64,000 bases of DNA from Tenggerimyces flavus. Lineage in GTDB: Bacteria > Actinomycetota > Actinomycetes > Propionibacteriales > Actinopolymorphaceae. The first letter of the stretch is position 1. Each line of letters starts with the position of its first letter. Positions 25,762 through 34,523 of the stretch are shown piece after piece. The position numbers were made by a program, and so were the translations under genes. The notes below the pieces were generated by a model. It had not been told where the DNA came from. It ran no database searches and saw only the letters and a program-made list of their open reading frames with translations. The stretch spans positions 4,712,001-4,776,000 of the forward strand of contig NZ_JAFBCM010000001.1 of NCBI RefSeq assembly GCF_016907715.1, given 5' to 3'.

Positions 25762-26760
25762 GTGACGACAGATCACGTGATCTCTGCGCACGATCTCACC
25801 AAGACCTACACGTTCCACCAACAGACCGCCGGCCTCGCCGGCGCGCTCAAGAGCCTGGTCAAGCGCAAGTACGAGACCAGGCTGGCCGTCGACCAGATCA
25901 CGTTCGGGATCGAGCGCGGCGAGGTCGTCGGCCTGCTCGGCCCGAACGGCGCCGGCAAGACCACCACACTGAAGATGCTCTCGGGCCTGCTCTACATCAC
26001 CTCCGGTGAGTTGCAGGTGCTCGGCTTCAAGCCGAGCGATCGCAAGCACGACTACCTCCGCCGCATCGCGCTCGTCATGGGCCAGAAGACGATGCTGTGG
26101 TGGGACGTGCCGGCGATGGAGAGTCTCCTTCTGCACAAGGACATGTACGGCCTTTCGACCAAGGAGTTCGAGCGGAACGTCGACGAGCTCGCGGAGCTGC
26201 TCGACGTCAAGGACCTGCTGAACGTCCAAGTACGCAAGACCTCTCTCGGTGAGCGCATGAAGCTCGAGCTGATGGCAGCGCTCGTGCACGGCCCGGAGAT
26301 CCTGTTCCTGGACGAGCCGACGATCGGCCTTGACGTGGTCGCGAAGGCCCGCGTGCGCGAGTTCCTCGGCGAGGTGAACAAGGTCCGCGGCACCACGATC
26401 CTCGTCACCAGCCACGACATGGACGACATCGAGGCGCTCTGCTCGCGGGTGATGATCATCGACCACGGGCGGCTGCAGTACGACGGCGGGCTGGAGGAGC
26501 TCGTTCGTACGGCCAGGCCGCGCAAGCTCGTCCGGGCGACGTACGCGGAACCCATCGACGGGGCCACGCTCGCGACCCTCGAAGGGCTGACCGAGATCGA
26601 GGGCGACAGCCGCGTCGTCAAGCTCGAGGTCGAACGGGACCAGACGGGCGAGCTGCTGGAGCGACTCAGCAGACTCGGCCCACTCGTCGACCTCGACGTC
26701 GCCGACGCGGACATCGAGGAGATCATGCGCGACCTCTTCCTGCGGGAGGGGAAGCGATGA
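25762..26760 (+). CDS. ABC transporter ATP-binding protein (ABC-2 export type)
   Basis: The 332-residue ATPase has Walker A GPNGAGKTTT, a Q-loop (ALVMGQKTMLWW), a divergent signature (TSLGERMKLELM), Walker B ILFLDEP and H-loop TSHDM. It belongs to the group that works with PF06182-like permeases. GTG 25762 fits homologues that begin just before SAHDLTKTY; an in-frame GTG at 25711 would add 17 residues. It overlaps the next gene by four bases (ATGA), giving an ATPase-permease-permease operon. Substrate unknown. Confidence 0.85.
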   Translation: MTTDHVISAHDLTKTYTFHQQTAGLAGALKSLVKRKYETRLAVDQITFGIERGEVVGLLGPNGAGKTTTLKMLSGLLYITSGELQVLGFKPSDRKHDYLRRIALVMGQKTMLWWDVPAMESLLLHKDMYGLSTKEFERNVDELAELLDVKDLLNVQVRKTSLGERMKLELMAALVHGPEILFLDEPTIGLDVVAKARVREFLGEVNKVRGTTILVTSHDMDDIEALCSRVMIIDHGRLQYDGGLEELVRTARPRKLVRATYAEPIDGATLATLEGLTEIEGDSRVVKLEVERDQTGELLERLSRLGPLVDLDVADADIEEIMRDLFLREGKR

Positions 26761-27569
26761 ACACCCTCATGCGCAACGTCCGTGTCCTGAAGAGGATGAC
26801 GTCGGCCGACCTCTCCCAGGCGATGGTCTACCGCGGCGCCTGGCTGCTGTTCATGGCCGCCAACATCACGGTGCCGATCATCTCGTTGCTGATCTGGCGA
26901 ACGGTGATCGCCAACGGCGCGAAGCTCCCCATCGACGAGCGCTACATCACGACCTACTTCGTGCTGCTGAGCTTCGTCACGATGGCGACGTCGTCGTGGC
27001 TGACAGGCTTCCTCGCCAACGACATCCGGCTCGGCAAGCTGTCCAGCTGGATGGTGCGGCCGGCATCGTTGCTGGTCGGGTTCGTCGCGAACAACGTCAC
27101 CGAGAAGATCCTCAAGACCGTCGCGCTCGTGCCGATGATCGGCGTGCTCTGGTGGATCTTCCGCGACTCGATGAACATCCCCGCGGGGGTCGGCAGATGG
27201 CTGCTCTTCGCGGTCAGCGTCGCACTCGGCGCGATGCTGGTGTTCACGATCGACATCCTGATCGGCTCGCTCGCGTTCTGGATGGACGACGTGACCGCGC
27301 TCGCGCAGGCCCGCACGACCATCGCGAACGTGCTGTCCGGTGCGGTCGTGCCGCTCGCGTTGATGCCGGACTGGTCGCGCGGCTTCGTCGACTTCCAGCC
27401 GTTCCGGTTCACCGTCTCGTTCCCGGTCGAGATCGTCGCCGGCAACCTGTCGAGCTCGGATCTGCTTGTGGGGTTGGCCGTTCAGCTCGGCTACGTGGTC
27501 GTCCTCGGCCTGTTCGCCCGGCTCGTCTGGACGAGTGGGCTCAAGTCGTACTCGGCGGTGGGGGCGTGA
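26757..27569 (+). CDS. ABC-2 family permease (first of two)
   Basis: The 270-residue protein has about six hydrophobic segments and the PF06182 pattern, including FLANDIRLGKLSSWMVRP, where the L-x-x-G-x-L-x-x-x-x-x-R-P motif is typical of this permease class. ATGA overlaps join it to the ATPase upstream, and its stop overlaps the second permease by one base. The two permeases would form a heterodimeric channel with a dimer of the ATPase. Confidence 0.85.
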   Translation: MNTLMRNVRVLKRMTSADLSQAMVYRGAWLLFMAANITVPIISLLIWRTVIANGAKLPIDERYITTYFVLLSFVTMATSSWLTGFLANDIRLGKLSSWMVRPASLLVGFVANNVTEKILKTVALVPMIGVLWWIFRDSMNIPAGVGRWLLFAVSVALGAMLVFTIDILIGSLAFWMDDVTALAQARTTIANVLSGAVVPLALMPDWSRGFVDFQPFRFTVSFPVEIVAGNLSSSDLLVGLAVQLGYVVVLGLFARLVWTSGLKSYSAVGA

Positions 27570-28381
27570 TGGATCGCAACTGGTTGGCCAAACAGTGGCG
27601 TCACCTGAAGCTGTGGCGCCGGTTCTTCGCCCAGGCCGTCGTCCGCGAGACGCAGTTCCGGGCGCACTTCGTCAGCACCCTGGTCGTCTCCATCGTCCAA
27701 CTCGGGCTGGGGATCGTCCCGATCCTGCTGCTGTTCGGCTTCACCTCCGACGTCCGCGGCTGGTCGCAGGCGAACGTGATCGTGCTCGTCGGGATCTTCC
27801 AGATCGTGACCGGCCTGATCGCGGCGTTCGTCGCGCCGAACCTGCACCGGATGACGACCTACCTCACCCAGGGCGAGCTCGACATCGTGCTCGTCCGTCC
27901 GGTGTCGAGCCAGTTCTACCTGACGCTGCGGTGGATCAACGTCGCTGAGCTCGGCGACGTCGTGCTGGGCCTGGCGGTGCTCGTGTTCGGGTTGGTCTAC
28001 TCCGGTGCGAGTCCGAACGCGGGGGAGATCCTGCAGACGGTCGTGCTCGCGGGCTGCGGGCTGGTGCTGCTCTCGTGCGTGTGGTCGGCGATGTCGTACC
28101 TCGCGTTCTGGCTGCAGTCGGTGAACCCGATCGGCAACATCTTCATCGAGCTGCTGGAGTCGGGGCGGTACCCGCTGGCGTTCTTCCCGGCCGGGGTGCG
28201 GGCGTTCTTCACGTTCGCGTTCCCGGTCGGCTTCGCGTCGACGTTCCCGGCGCAGGCGATTCTGGGAGAGCTCGGCTGGCTCCCGGTCGCCGGTGGCGTG
28301 GCGCTCTCGGTGGTGGCCGTGCTGCTCGTCCGCGCCCTGTGGCGGCTCGGGTTGAGGAACTACGCGAGCGCCTCCAGCTAG
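27569..28381 (+). CDS. ABC-2 family permease (second of two)
   Basis: The 270-residue partner permease has the matching motif TYLTQGELDIVLVRPVSSQF and six predicted membrane spans. Its ATG overlaps the previous stop (TGATG). A longer frame upstream exists but would run through the first permease. The last gene of the operon; the next gene starts 78 bases later with its own ribosome site. Confidence 0.85.
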   Translation: MDRNWLAKQWRHLKLWRRFFAQAVVRETQFRAHFVSTLVVSIVQLGLGIVPILLLFGFTSDVRGWSQANVIVLVGIFQIVTGLIAAFVAPNLHRMTTYLTQGELDIVLVRPVSSQFYLTLRWINVAELGDVVLGLAVLVFGLVYSGASPNAGEILQTVVLAGCGLVLLSCVWSAMSYLAFWLQSVNPIGNIFIELLESGRYPLAFFPAGVRAFFTFAFPVGFASTFPAQAILGELGWLPVAGGVALSVVAVLLVRALWRLGLRNYASASS

Positions 28382-28459
28382 CGGTTTGTCGATTCGCGCC
28401 GACTCGATCGTCATCGCTGGTGACACGATAGGCGCGTCGCACGGACCTGGAGGTACGCC

Positions 28460-28798
28460 GTGGAGTTCCTGATCCTGCTGTACGGAGACGAGGCGGGCGA
28501 GGAAGCCCTGCCCAAGGAGGAGCTGCGGGCGATCACGCAGCGGCACCACGAGTACGGCGCGCTGCTGCGCGCCGACGGCAAGTTGGTCTACGGGACGGGC
28601 CTGCGGGGGACTGACAGCGCGACCACGATGCGGCGGGGCAACGGGCAGATCACCGACGGGCCGTACGCCGACACCAAGGAGCAGATCGGCGGCTTCTACC
28701 TGGTGGACTGCGCCGACCTGGACGAGGCGATGGACATCGCCAAGAAGGTGCCGGACAGTCCGGGACTGACGCTCGAGATCAGGCCGACTGGCGGGTGA
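28460..28798 (+). CDS. YCII-related (DGPF) protein
   Basis: The 112-residue YCII-domain protein carries the sequence ITDGPYADTKEQIGGFYLVD, the DGPF-type signature. The GTG start follows GGAGGT. In actinobacteria, DGPF proteins are regularly encoded next to ECF42 sigma factors, as here, where the sigma gene overlaps this stop by four bases (GTGA). The molecular role of the YCII protein in that pairing is not settled. Confidence 0.9.
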   Translation: MEFLILLYGDEAGEEALPKEELRAITQRHHEYGALLRADGKLVYGTGLRGTDSATTMRRGNGQITDGPYADTKEQIGGFYLVDCADLDEAMDIAKKVPDSPGLTLEIRPTGG

Positions 28799-30072
28799 GC
28801 ATCGGGTCCGCGGCGGCGGTCGAGCAGGCGTTCCTCGAACACTGGGGGCGCCTGCTCGCGCTGCTCGTCCGGCAGCTGCGCAGCCTCGATGTCGCCGAGG
28901 AGGCGTTGGCGGACGCGTTCGAACGGGCGGTGCGGCACTGGGCCGAGGACGGCGTACCGGACCGCCCGGAGGCGTGGCTGCACACGGCGGCGAAGCGGCG
29001 GGCGGTCGACCTGATGCGCCGCGAGCAGACGCTGCTGCGGAAGCTTCCGCTGCTCACCGTCGACGCGGTGGACGCGGTGGTCGCCGAGAATCCCGTTGAC
29101 CTGTTGGACATCGAGGTCGAAGAGGATCCGTCGACGATCCCGGACGAGCGGCTCCGCATGCTGTTCACGTGCTGCCACCCGGCGTTGGCGTTGGAGTCCC
29201 GGATCGCGCTGACGCTGCGGATGGTGGCGGGACTGACGACGCCGGAGATCGCGCGTGCGTTCCTCGTCTCCGAGCCGACTATGGCGGCGCGGATCACCCG
29301 GGCGAAGAAGAAGATCGCGGCGGCCGGCATCCCGTACCGCGTGCCCTCCGACGCCGAACTGCCGCCACGGCTCGGCGGCGTGCTGGCGGTGCTGTACCTC
29401 GTGTTCACCGAGGGGCACTCGGCCTCGTCGGGTCCGCAACCGGTACGGCGGAACCTGTGCGACGAGGCGATCCGGCTGCTGCGCGTCGTGGTGTCGTTGC
29501 TGCCGTCCTCGCCGGAGCCGATGGCACTGCTGGCGTTGACGTTGCTGCAGCATTCGCGCCGGGACGCGCGGACGGACTCGGCGGGTCGGCTGGTGTTGCT
29601 GGCGGACCAGGACCGGTCGCACTGGCACCGTACGGAGATCGCCGAGGGCGTCGCATGGCTGCGCCGGGCGGCGGCGCACGGGGCCGTCTCGCCGTACCTG
29701 CTGCAGGCTGCGATCGCCGCCGAGCACACGTCGGCGGCGACGGCTTCGGCGACCGACTGGCGGGCGATCGCCATGCTGTACGAGGAACTCGAGGCGCTGA
29801 CCGGCTCCCCGGTGGTGCGACTGAACCGCGCGGTCGCGGTAGCGGAGACGTCAGGCCCCGAGCCCGCACTGGCGTTGCTGGACGGCCTGGACGAACGCCT
29901 CGGCGCCTACCACCTGCTCCCCGCCACCCGCGCCGACCTGCTCCGCCGCCTCGGCGACGCCGACGCGGCCCGGGCCGCCTACACCCGCGCCCTGGAGCTC
30001 GCCGGCAACGCCGCCGACCGCGCCTTCCTCACCCAGCGCCTCGCCGAGCTCGACGAAGCCCCAAGCACGTAG
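28795..30072 (+). CDS. RNA polymerase sigma factor, ECF42 type
   Basis: The 425-residue sigma factor has region 2 (LRSLDVAEEALADAFERAV, then RPEAWLHTAAKRRAVDLMRR), region 4 (LTLRMVAGLTTPEIARAFLV, then TMAARITRAKKKI) and a long C-terminal SnoaL-free, TPR-like extension (about 200-425) typical of ECF42. No anti-sigma gene is next to it, as usual for this group, whose regulation is thought to involve the C-terminal extension. It is translationally coupled to the YCII gene. Confidence 0.88.
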   Translation: MSIGSAAAVEQAFLEHWGRLLALLVRQLRSLDVAEEALADAFERAVRHWAEDGVPDRPEAWLHTAAKRRAVDLMRREQTLLRKLPLLTVDAVDAVVAENPVDLLDIEVEEDPSTIPDERLRMLFTCCHPALALESRIALTLRMVAGLTTPEIARAFLVSEPTMAARITRAKKKIAAAGIPYRVPSDAELPPRLGGVLAVLYLVFTEGHSASSGPQPVRRNLCDEAIRLLRVVVSLLPSSPEPMALLALTLLQHSRRDARTDSAGRLVLLADQDRSHWHRTEIAEGVAWLRRAAAHGAVSPYLLQAAIAAEHTSAATASATDWRAIAMLYEELEALTGSPVVRLNRAVAVAETSGPEPALALLDGLDERLGAYHLLPATRADLLRRLGDADAARAAYTRALELAGNAADRAFLTQRLAELDEAPST

Positions 30073-30109
30073 CCGCGGGCGAGTGAGAACAGCCGCGGCG
30101 CGAGGCCAT

Positions 30110-30140
30110 CCGGCAGCGAGCCGACGGGGCTCGCTGCCGG
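30110..30140. terminator. Bidirectional terminator between convergent genes
   Basis: A perfect 13-bp inverted repeat, CCGGCAGCGAGCC (30110-30122) and GGCTCGCTGCCGG (30128-30140), with a 5-base loop, sits between the sigma factor stop (30072) and the stop of the leftward stress protein gene (30156). Confidence 0.8.
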
Positions 30141-30155
30141 TGCTCGACCGCGGAG

Positions 30156-30683
30156 TCAGGCCGGGTCGCCGTTCGCGACCTTTTCCGCCGCCTCCGGATC
30201 CCTGTGCTCGATCAGGTGCAGGCAGGGTACGCCGAGCTTGCGGCGGGCCTTCGAAGTCCAGTCCAGGTGGAAGAACTCCGCTACCACGTGGGGCCGCGTG
30301 AGGATGACGACCTCCGCGGCGCTGCGTTCTCGGACCGTCTCGAAGAGGGCCTCGACCGGGTCCTTCGACGTCACGTGCCCGCTCGCGTCGCAGCCATGGG
30401 CGGCCAGCACGTCGACGCTCTTCGTCAAGGCTGCCTTGCTGCGTTCGACGATCTCCCGTTGGATCTGGGCGAGGTCGACATCGGGGAAGTTCAGCGCCGA
30501 CGTGGCGAGCACCTCACTCGCCGCGATCGAGCCGAGTGCCGACTCCACCCGTGCCGAGGCGTCCTCGACCGGGATGATCACGTGCACATGTGCGGTCTCG
30601 TTGGCCACCGAGTACAGCTCCGCGATCTGGTGACCATCGACCTGGGATATGGGCTTCTCGATGAGGAGTACGACTTCGTACAT
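30156..30683 (-). CDS. Universal stress-like protein
   Basis: The 175-residue protein has a Rossmann-like fold pattern. It opens YEVVLLIEKPIS, has a middle helix (EIVERSKAALTKSVDVLAAHG), and then RSAAEVVILTRPH in the place where UspA proteins bind nucleotide. The usual G-2x-G-9x-G motif is degenerate, so nucleotide binding is doubtful. A strong GGAGGAGG site precedes ATG 30683; a longer upstream frame lacks such a site. It is a single gene between two terminator or promoter regions. Confidence 0.65.
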   Translation of the reverse strand: MYEVVLLIEKPISQVDGHQIAELYSVANETAHVHVIIPVEDASARVESALGSIAASEVLATSALNFPDVDLAQIQREIVERSKAALTKSVDVLAAHGCDASGHVTSKDPVEALFETVRERSAAEVVILTRPHVVAEFFHLDWTSKARRKLGVPCLHLIEHRDPEAAEKVANGDPA

Positions 30684-30787
30684 GGTGCACCTCCTCCGTG
30701 CATCCGTGCAGTGGCGCTCATCGTCCCGCGCCAACCGGCCGTTGGGAAGCCAGAGCGTACTGCCTTGTCCTTACCGATACCCAAGAA

Positions 30788-31363
30788 TCACCGTGGACCC
30801 TGCCAACGAAGTCCATCGAAAACGATTTCCAACGTTCTCGCCTTCACTTCGCGGTCCCAACCGGCGTGTTCGGCAGCCCGTGAGGCCCCGATCAGCAGCG
30901 GGTAGAGCTCGGCGACGCGGACGTCGGAACGGACCGCGTGGACCTGCTGCGCCCGCCGCAGCAGGGTGGCCAGCGCCGTACGCAGCCGGTCACCGGCCGG
31001 TGACGTCGCGACCTGGACGTTCACGCCCGCCTGGGTCAGCGCATCGACGATCGCGTTCTTCGTGGCCGCCTCGTCGACGACCCGGGTGAAGAACGCGAAG
31101 AACGCCCGGCCGGCGTTCTCCGCGGTGACCGCCGCCTCCGCCTCGGTGGCGAGCCGGTCGATGCGCTGCAGGAACACCGCCTCCAGCAGCGACTCCTTGG
31201 TCGGGAAGTGCCGGAACACCGTGCCGATGCCGAGACCCGCCGTCCGCGCGATCTCCTCGGTCGACGCGCCCGTTCCCTGCGCCTCGAACACCGTCTCGGC
31301 CGCCTCCAGCACCTTCGCGCGGTTGCGCTGGGCGTCGGCACGCAGCGGTCGGTCCGGCGGCAC
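30788..31363 (-). CDS. TetR-family repressor
   Basis: The 191-residue protein starts at GTG 31363 behind GGGAGGCGA. The N-terminal helix-turn-helix is clear (TEEIARTAGLGIGTVFRHFPTKESLLEAV), and the rest is an alpha-helical ligand domain. It is divergent from a SnoaL-like gene. Two near-identical operator copies lie in the shared promoter region, so it should repress its own gene, the neighbour, or both. Confidence 0.88.
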   Translation of the reverse strand: MPPDRPLRADAQRNRAKVLEAAETVFEAQGTGASTEEIARTAGLGIGTVFRHFPTKESLLEAVFLQRIDRLATEAEAAVTAENAGRAFFAFFTRVVDEAATKNAIVDALTQAGVNVQVATSPAGDRLRTALATLLRRAQQVHAVRSDVRVAELYPLLIGASRAAEHAGWDREVKARTLEIVFDGLRWQGPR

Positions 31364-31386
31364 GGGCTCGTCGCCTCCCTGTCCGT

Positions 31387-31436
31387 TGACAAACGGAGTA
31401 GTCACTCCGTAACGTCGATCTGGAGTCTTCACTCCG
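31387..31436 (+). promoter_or_regulatory. Promoter with two TetR operator copies
   Basis: TTGACA (31387-31392) and TAACGT (31411-31416) form a -35/-10 pair with an 18-base spacer. The palindrome GGAGTAGTCACTCC (31396-31409) fills that spacer, and a second copy, GGAGTCTTCACTCC (31423-31436), covers the start region. Twelve of 14 positions match. The centres are 27 bases apart. This is the classical layout for repression by the adjacent TetR protein. Confidence 0.75.
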
Positions 31437-31456
31437 AATTCTACTGGAGGTGTCCG

Positions 31457-31867
31457 ATGGCCGCGCTCACACCGCGTGAGGTGTTCGACCAGCAGCACCG
31501 GCGCGTGCTCGCCCGCGACATGAACGGCCAGGCCGACCTGTTCGCCGCCGACGGGGTCTGGGAGTTCCCGTTCGCGCCCGCCGGGATGCCGAAGCGGCTG
31601 GAGGGCCGCGACGCCATCCGCGCGTGGTCGGTCGCGGCCGTCGAGGCGCCGGTTCGCGCGGGCCGAGTGCTGACGAGCTACGACGTCCGCGCGCTGCACG
31701 AGACTGGTGACCCCGAGGTGATCGTGGTCGAGTTCGACCTGTGCGGCGAGGCGGCGGGGACGCCGCTGCGGCTGCCGTACATCCAGGTGTTCCGGATCCG
31801 CGACGGCGAGATCGTGAGCCTGCGCGACTACTTCAGCGCGGAGACCGTGGCGGCGCTCTCCGAATGA
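31457..31867 (+). CDS. SnoaL-like (NTF2-fold) protein
   Basis: The 136-residue protein has the polyketide-cyclase-like NTF2 fold: an N-terminal helix (PREVFDQQHRRVLARDM), a strand pair ending WEFPFAP, and the late motif IRDGEIVSLRDYFS. The ribosome site CTGGAGG precedes ATG 31457. It is probably the regulated target of the divergent TetR gene; a role in handling a small ligand or toxic compound is inferred from that pairing. Confidence 0.75.
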   Translation: MAALTPREVFDQQHRRVLARDMNGQADLFAADGVWEFPFAPAGMPKRLEGRDAIRAWSVAAVEAPVRAGRVLTSYDVRALHETGDPEVIVVEFDLCGEAAGTPLRLPYIQVFRIRDGEIVSLRDYFSAETVAALSE

Positions 31868-31895
31868 CGTGGCGGGATGAGCCATGATGGGGCGC

Positions 31896-32969
31896 ATGCA
31901 GCTTCCCGTCATGCCGCCGGTGTCACCGATGCTGGCGAAGCCGATCAAGCAGATTCCCCAAGGCGAGCACAGTTTCGAGCCGAAGTGGGACGGGTTCCGG
32001 TCGATCATCTTCCGGGACGGTGACGAGGTCGAGGTCGGCAGCCGGAACGAGAAGCCGATGACGCGGTACTTCCCCGAGGTCGTCGAGGCCGTCCTCGCGA
32101 ACTTCCCCGACCGTGCCGTGATCGACGGCGAGATCGTCGTGGACGACGCGAGCGGTCAGCGGCTGGACTTCGACGCGCTGCAGCAGCGCATCCACCCGGC
32201 CGCGAGCCGCGTGAAGCTGCTCTCCGAGCAGACGCCGGCGCGATTCGTCGCGTTCGACCTGCTGGCGCTGGGCGACGAGGACCTCACCGAACGCCCGTTC
32301 GCCGAGCGCCGCGCCAAGCTCGAGGAGGCGCTCGCGAACGCCAAGCCACCGATCCACCTCACGCCCACCACGACGGACCGGGACGTCGCCGATCGTTGGT
32401 TCCGGCAGTTCGAGGGCGCTGGGCTCGACGGCGTGATCGCCAAGCCGCTGGACTGCCTGTACGAACCCGACAAGCGCGTGATGTTCAAGATCAAGCACGA
32501 GCGCACCGCGGACTGCGTCGTCGCCGGGTACCGCGTGCACAAGAGCGGCGAGGACCGGATCGGGTCGCTGCTGTTGGGTCTCTACAACGACTCAGGTGAG
32601 CTCGCGAGCGTGGGCGTGATCGGCGCGTTCCCGCTGGAGCGCCGCAAGGAGCTGTTCGTCGAGATGCAGGACCTCGTCACGACGTTCGACGACCACCCGT
32701 GGAACTGGGCGAAGCAGGAGGAGGGCGCGCGGACGCCGCGGAAGAACGAGTACAGCCGTTGGAACAACGGCAAGGACCTCTCGTTCGTCCCGCTGCGGCC
32801 GGAGCGCGTCGTCGAGGTCCGGTACGACCACATGGAGGGCGTGCGGTTCCGGCACACCGCGCAGTGGGTGCGCTGGCGCGAGGACCGTACGCCGGAGTCG
32901 TGCACGTACGACCAGCTGGAGGAGCCGGTGCGCTTCGACCTCGGCGAGGTGCTGGGGCTGAAGACCTGA
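31896..32969 (+). CDS. ligC: ATP-dependent DNA ligase, LigC type
   Basis: The 357-residue ligase matches mycobacterial LigC in length and start (LPVMPPVSPMLAK). It shows motif I with the adenylated lysine (EPKWDGFRS), motif III-like FDLLALGDE, motif IV (GLDGVIAKPLD) and motif V (MFKIKHERT), then an OB-fold domain. LigC works with a Prim-PolC-type polymerase in base-excision or gap repair. The polymerase partner is at 3018-4085, far away, unlike the adjacent pair in mycobacteria. ATG 31896 is preferred over ATG 31884 because homologues begin there. Confidence 0.88.
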   Translation: MQLPVMPPVSPMLAKPIKQIPQGEHSFEPKWDGFRSIIFRDGDEVEVGSRNEKPMTRYFPEVVEAVLANFPDRAVIDGEIVVDDASGQRLDFDALQQRIHPAASRVKLLSEQTPARFVAFDLLALGDEDLTERPFAERRAKLEEALANAKPPIHLTPTTTDRDVADRWFRQFEGAGLDGVIAKPLDCLYEPDKRVMFKIKHERTADCVVAGYRVHKSGEDRIGSLLLGLYNDSGELASVGVIGAFPLERRKELFVEMQDLVTTFDDHPWNWAKQEEGARTPRKNEYSRWNNGKDLSFVPLRPERVVEVRYDHMEGVRFRHTAQWVRWREDRTPESCTYDQLEEPVRFDLGEVLGLKT

Positions 32970-33027
32970 CCGATGAGTTTCCGCGGGGGAGTCGTCAGTA
33001 CGGGCGACCACTGACCGAAGGAGACTC

Positions 33028-33570
33028 ATGGCGAAGCTGCTGTACTCGGCCGCGATGTCGCTCGACGGCTACATCACCGGCCCTGGCGGCGACATGTCCT
33101 GGCTCGGCGAGTTCGACGGTCCGAACCCGTTGATGGACGACCTCGTTCCGCAGATCGGCGCGATCCTCGCGGGGGCGGGCACTGCGCGCGGGGACAACCC
33201 GAACGCCGGCGACCCGGAGAAGGAGGGCGCTTTCAGCGGCGCCTACCAAGGGCCGGAGTTCGTGCTGACCCACAACCCGCCCGCGACGCCCAAGCCCGGC
33301 GTCACGTACGTCGGCGATCTGCCGTCCGCGGTGGCGGCCGCGAAGGAGGCGGCGGGGGACCGGTACGTCAACGTGCTCGGCGCGAACGTGGCCAAGCAGT
33401 GCATCGAGACCGGCGTGCTCGACGAGATCCTCACCCTCGTTCTGCCGGTCCTGCTCGGCGACGGCGTGCGGCTGTTCGACCAGCCGGGCGGACGTACGGT
33501 GCGCCTCGAGCACGTGACGCGCAGCACCGTCGACCACGCCACCAACCTCTGGTACCGCGTCGTCTACTAG
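33028..33570 (+). CDS. Dihydrofolate reductase-like (RibD C-terminal domain) protein
   Basis: The 180-residue protein opens with AKLLYSAAMSLDGYITGPGG, the standard start of the RibD_C/DHFR-like family of NADPH-binding reductases. It continues with YVNVLGANVAKQCIETGVLDEI and ends with a short beta hairpin. A GAAGGAGA ribosome site precedes ATG 33028. The substrate cannot be told from sequence. A longer paralogue lies at 36173-36898. Confidence 0.85.
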   Translation: MAKLLYSAAMSLDGYITGPGGDMSWLGEFDGPNPLMDDLVPQIGAILAGAGTARGDNPNAGDPEKEGAFSGAYQGPEFVLTHNPPATPKPGVTYVGDLPSAVAAAKEAAGDRYVNVLGANVAKQCIETGVLDEILTLVLPVLLGDGVRLFDQPGGRTVRLEHVTRSTVDHATNLWYRVVY

Positions 33571-33667
33571 GGAATCCGCGCCGAGATGTTTCGTGGGTGG
33601 TGTCGGATCGGACCCGAGGCGTTCGTAGCGAGGGTGAGAACCCGAGAACGAGAGAAGGTTGCCGCAG

Positions 33668-34447
33668 ATGACGAACCACCCGAGCGAAGCGCCCAAGCCG
33701 CCGATCGTGGACCGCGCCACGTTCCAGGCGGAGCTCGATCGCCTTCAGGTACGGGAGAAAGCCCACACCCGCGAAGGTGACGCCATCGCCGCGGCTCGGC
33801 GTCGGATGCCGATGGTGGAGGTCGACGCTTCGACGCCGTTGGTCGGAGCGAACGGCACGGTCCCGTTGATCGACGTCTTCGAGGGCCGCTCTCAGCTGGT
33901 CACCTACTACCACATGTGGCACCCCGGCCGACCCGCCTCGGAGCAGTGCGAGGGCTGCACGTTCAACACCTCGAACGTGACCGAGCTGAACTACCTGCAC
34001 TCGCGCGACGTGAGCTACGCGGTCTTCTGCGAGGGCCCGTACGAGGAGGCGTCGCGGTACCGCGCCTTCATGGGCTACCCGGCGCCGTGGTACTCGGTGC
34101 CGCCGGAGTCGGTGGCGAAGTTGGTCCCGCATTTCGGCATCCTCGCGGCCTATCTGCGTGACGGTGACCGGGTGTTCGAGACGTGGTGGACGACTGCCCG
34201 TGGTGATGAGGCGATGGATCCGTCGTACGCGCTGCTGGACCGGACCGTCTACGGCCGGCAGGAGGCCTGGGAGGACTCGCCCGAAGGTTGGCCGCAGGGC
34301 TGGCCCGCCGGCGGCGGCCAGTTCCGCGTCAATGGGAAGGGACGCCCCATCGCCCAGGTCTCCCGCATCGAGGAAGGCCGTGACGACGACCTCGACCCGC
34401 TGCCCGAAGGCTGGACCGCCTGCACGTGCGAGCTCCACCAGAGCTAG
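33668..34447 (+). CDS. DUF899 (thioredoxin-like) family protein
   Basis: The 259-residue protein matches the DUF899 family, with a thioredoxin-like fold (FEGRSQLVTYYHMWHPG, then CEGCTFNTSNV with a C-x-x-C pair, about residues 97-100). The C-terminus carries another C-x-C (WTACTCELHQS). ATG 33668 follows a GAGAAGG site. It stands immediately left of the insertion sequence. Function is not established for this family. Confidence 0.85.
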   Translation: MTNHPSEAPKPPIVDRATFQAELDRLQVREKAHTREGDAIAAARRRMPMVEVDASTPLVGANGTVPLIDVFEGRSQLVTYYHMWHPGRPASEQCEGCTFNTSNVTELNYLHSRDVSYAVFCEGPYEEASRYRAFMGYPAPWYSVPPESVAKLVPHFGILAAYLRDGDRVFETWWTTARGDEAMDPSYALLDRTVYGRQEAWEDSPEGWPQGWPAGGGQFRVNGKGRPIAQVSRIEEGRDDDLDPLPEGWTACTCELHQS

Positions 34448-34523
34448 CGCAGGCTGCCCCGGGTGCTCCTGGATGGCTCTTCGGTGGCTCCCCAGCGGCG
34501 GCAAATGATCATGTTTACAGGCT

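Noticed and set aside
28696..29774. Minus-strand open frames opposite the ECF42 sigma gene
   Set aside because: Arg/His- and Ser-rich shadow sequence without domain or start signal.
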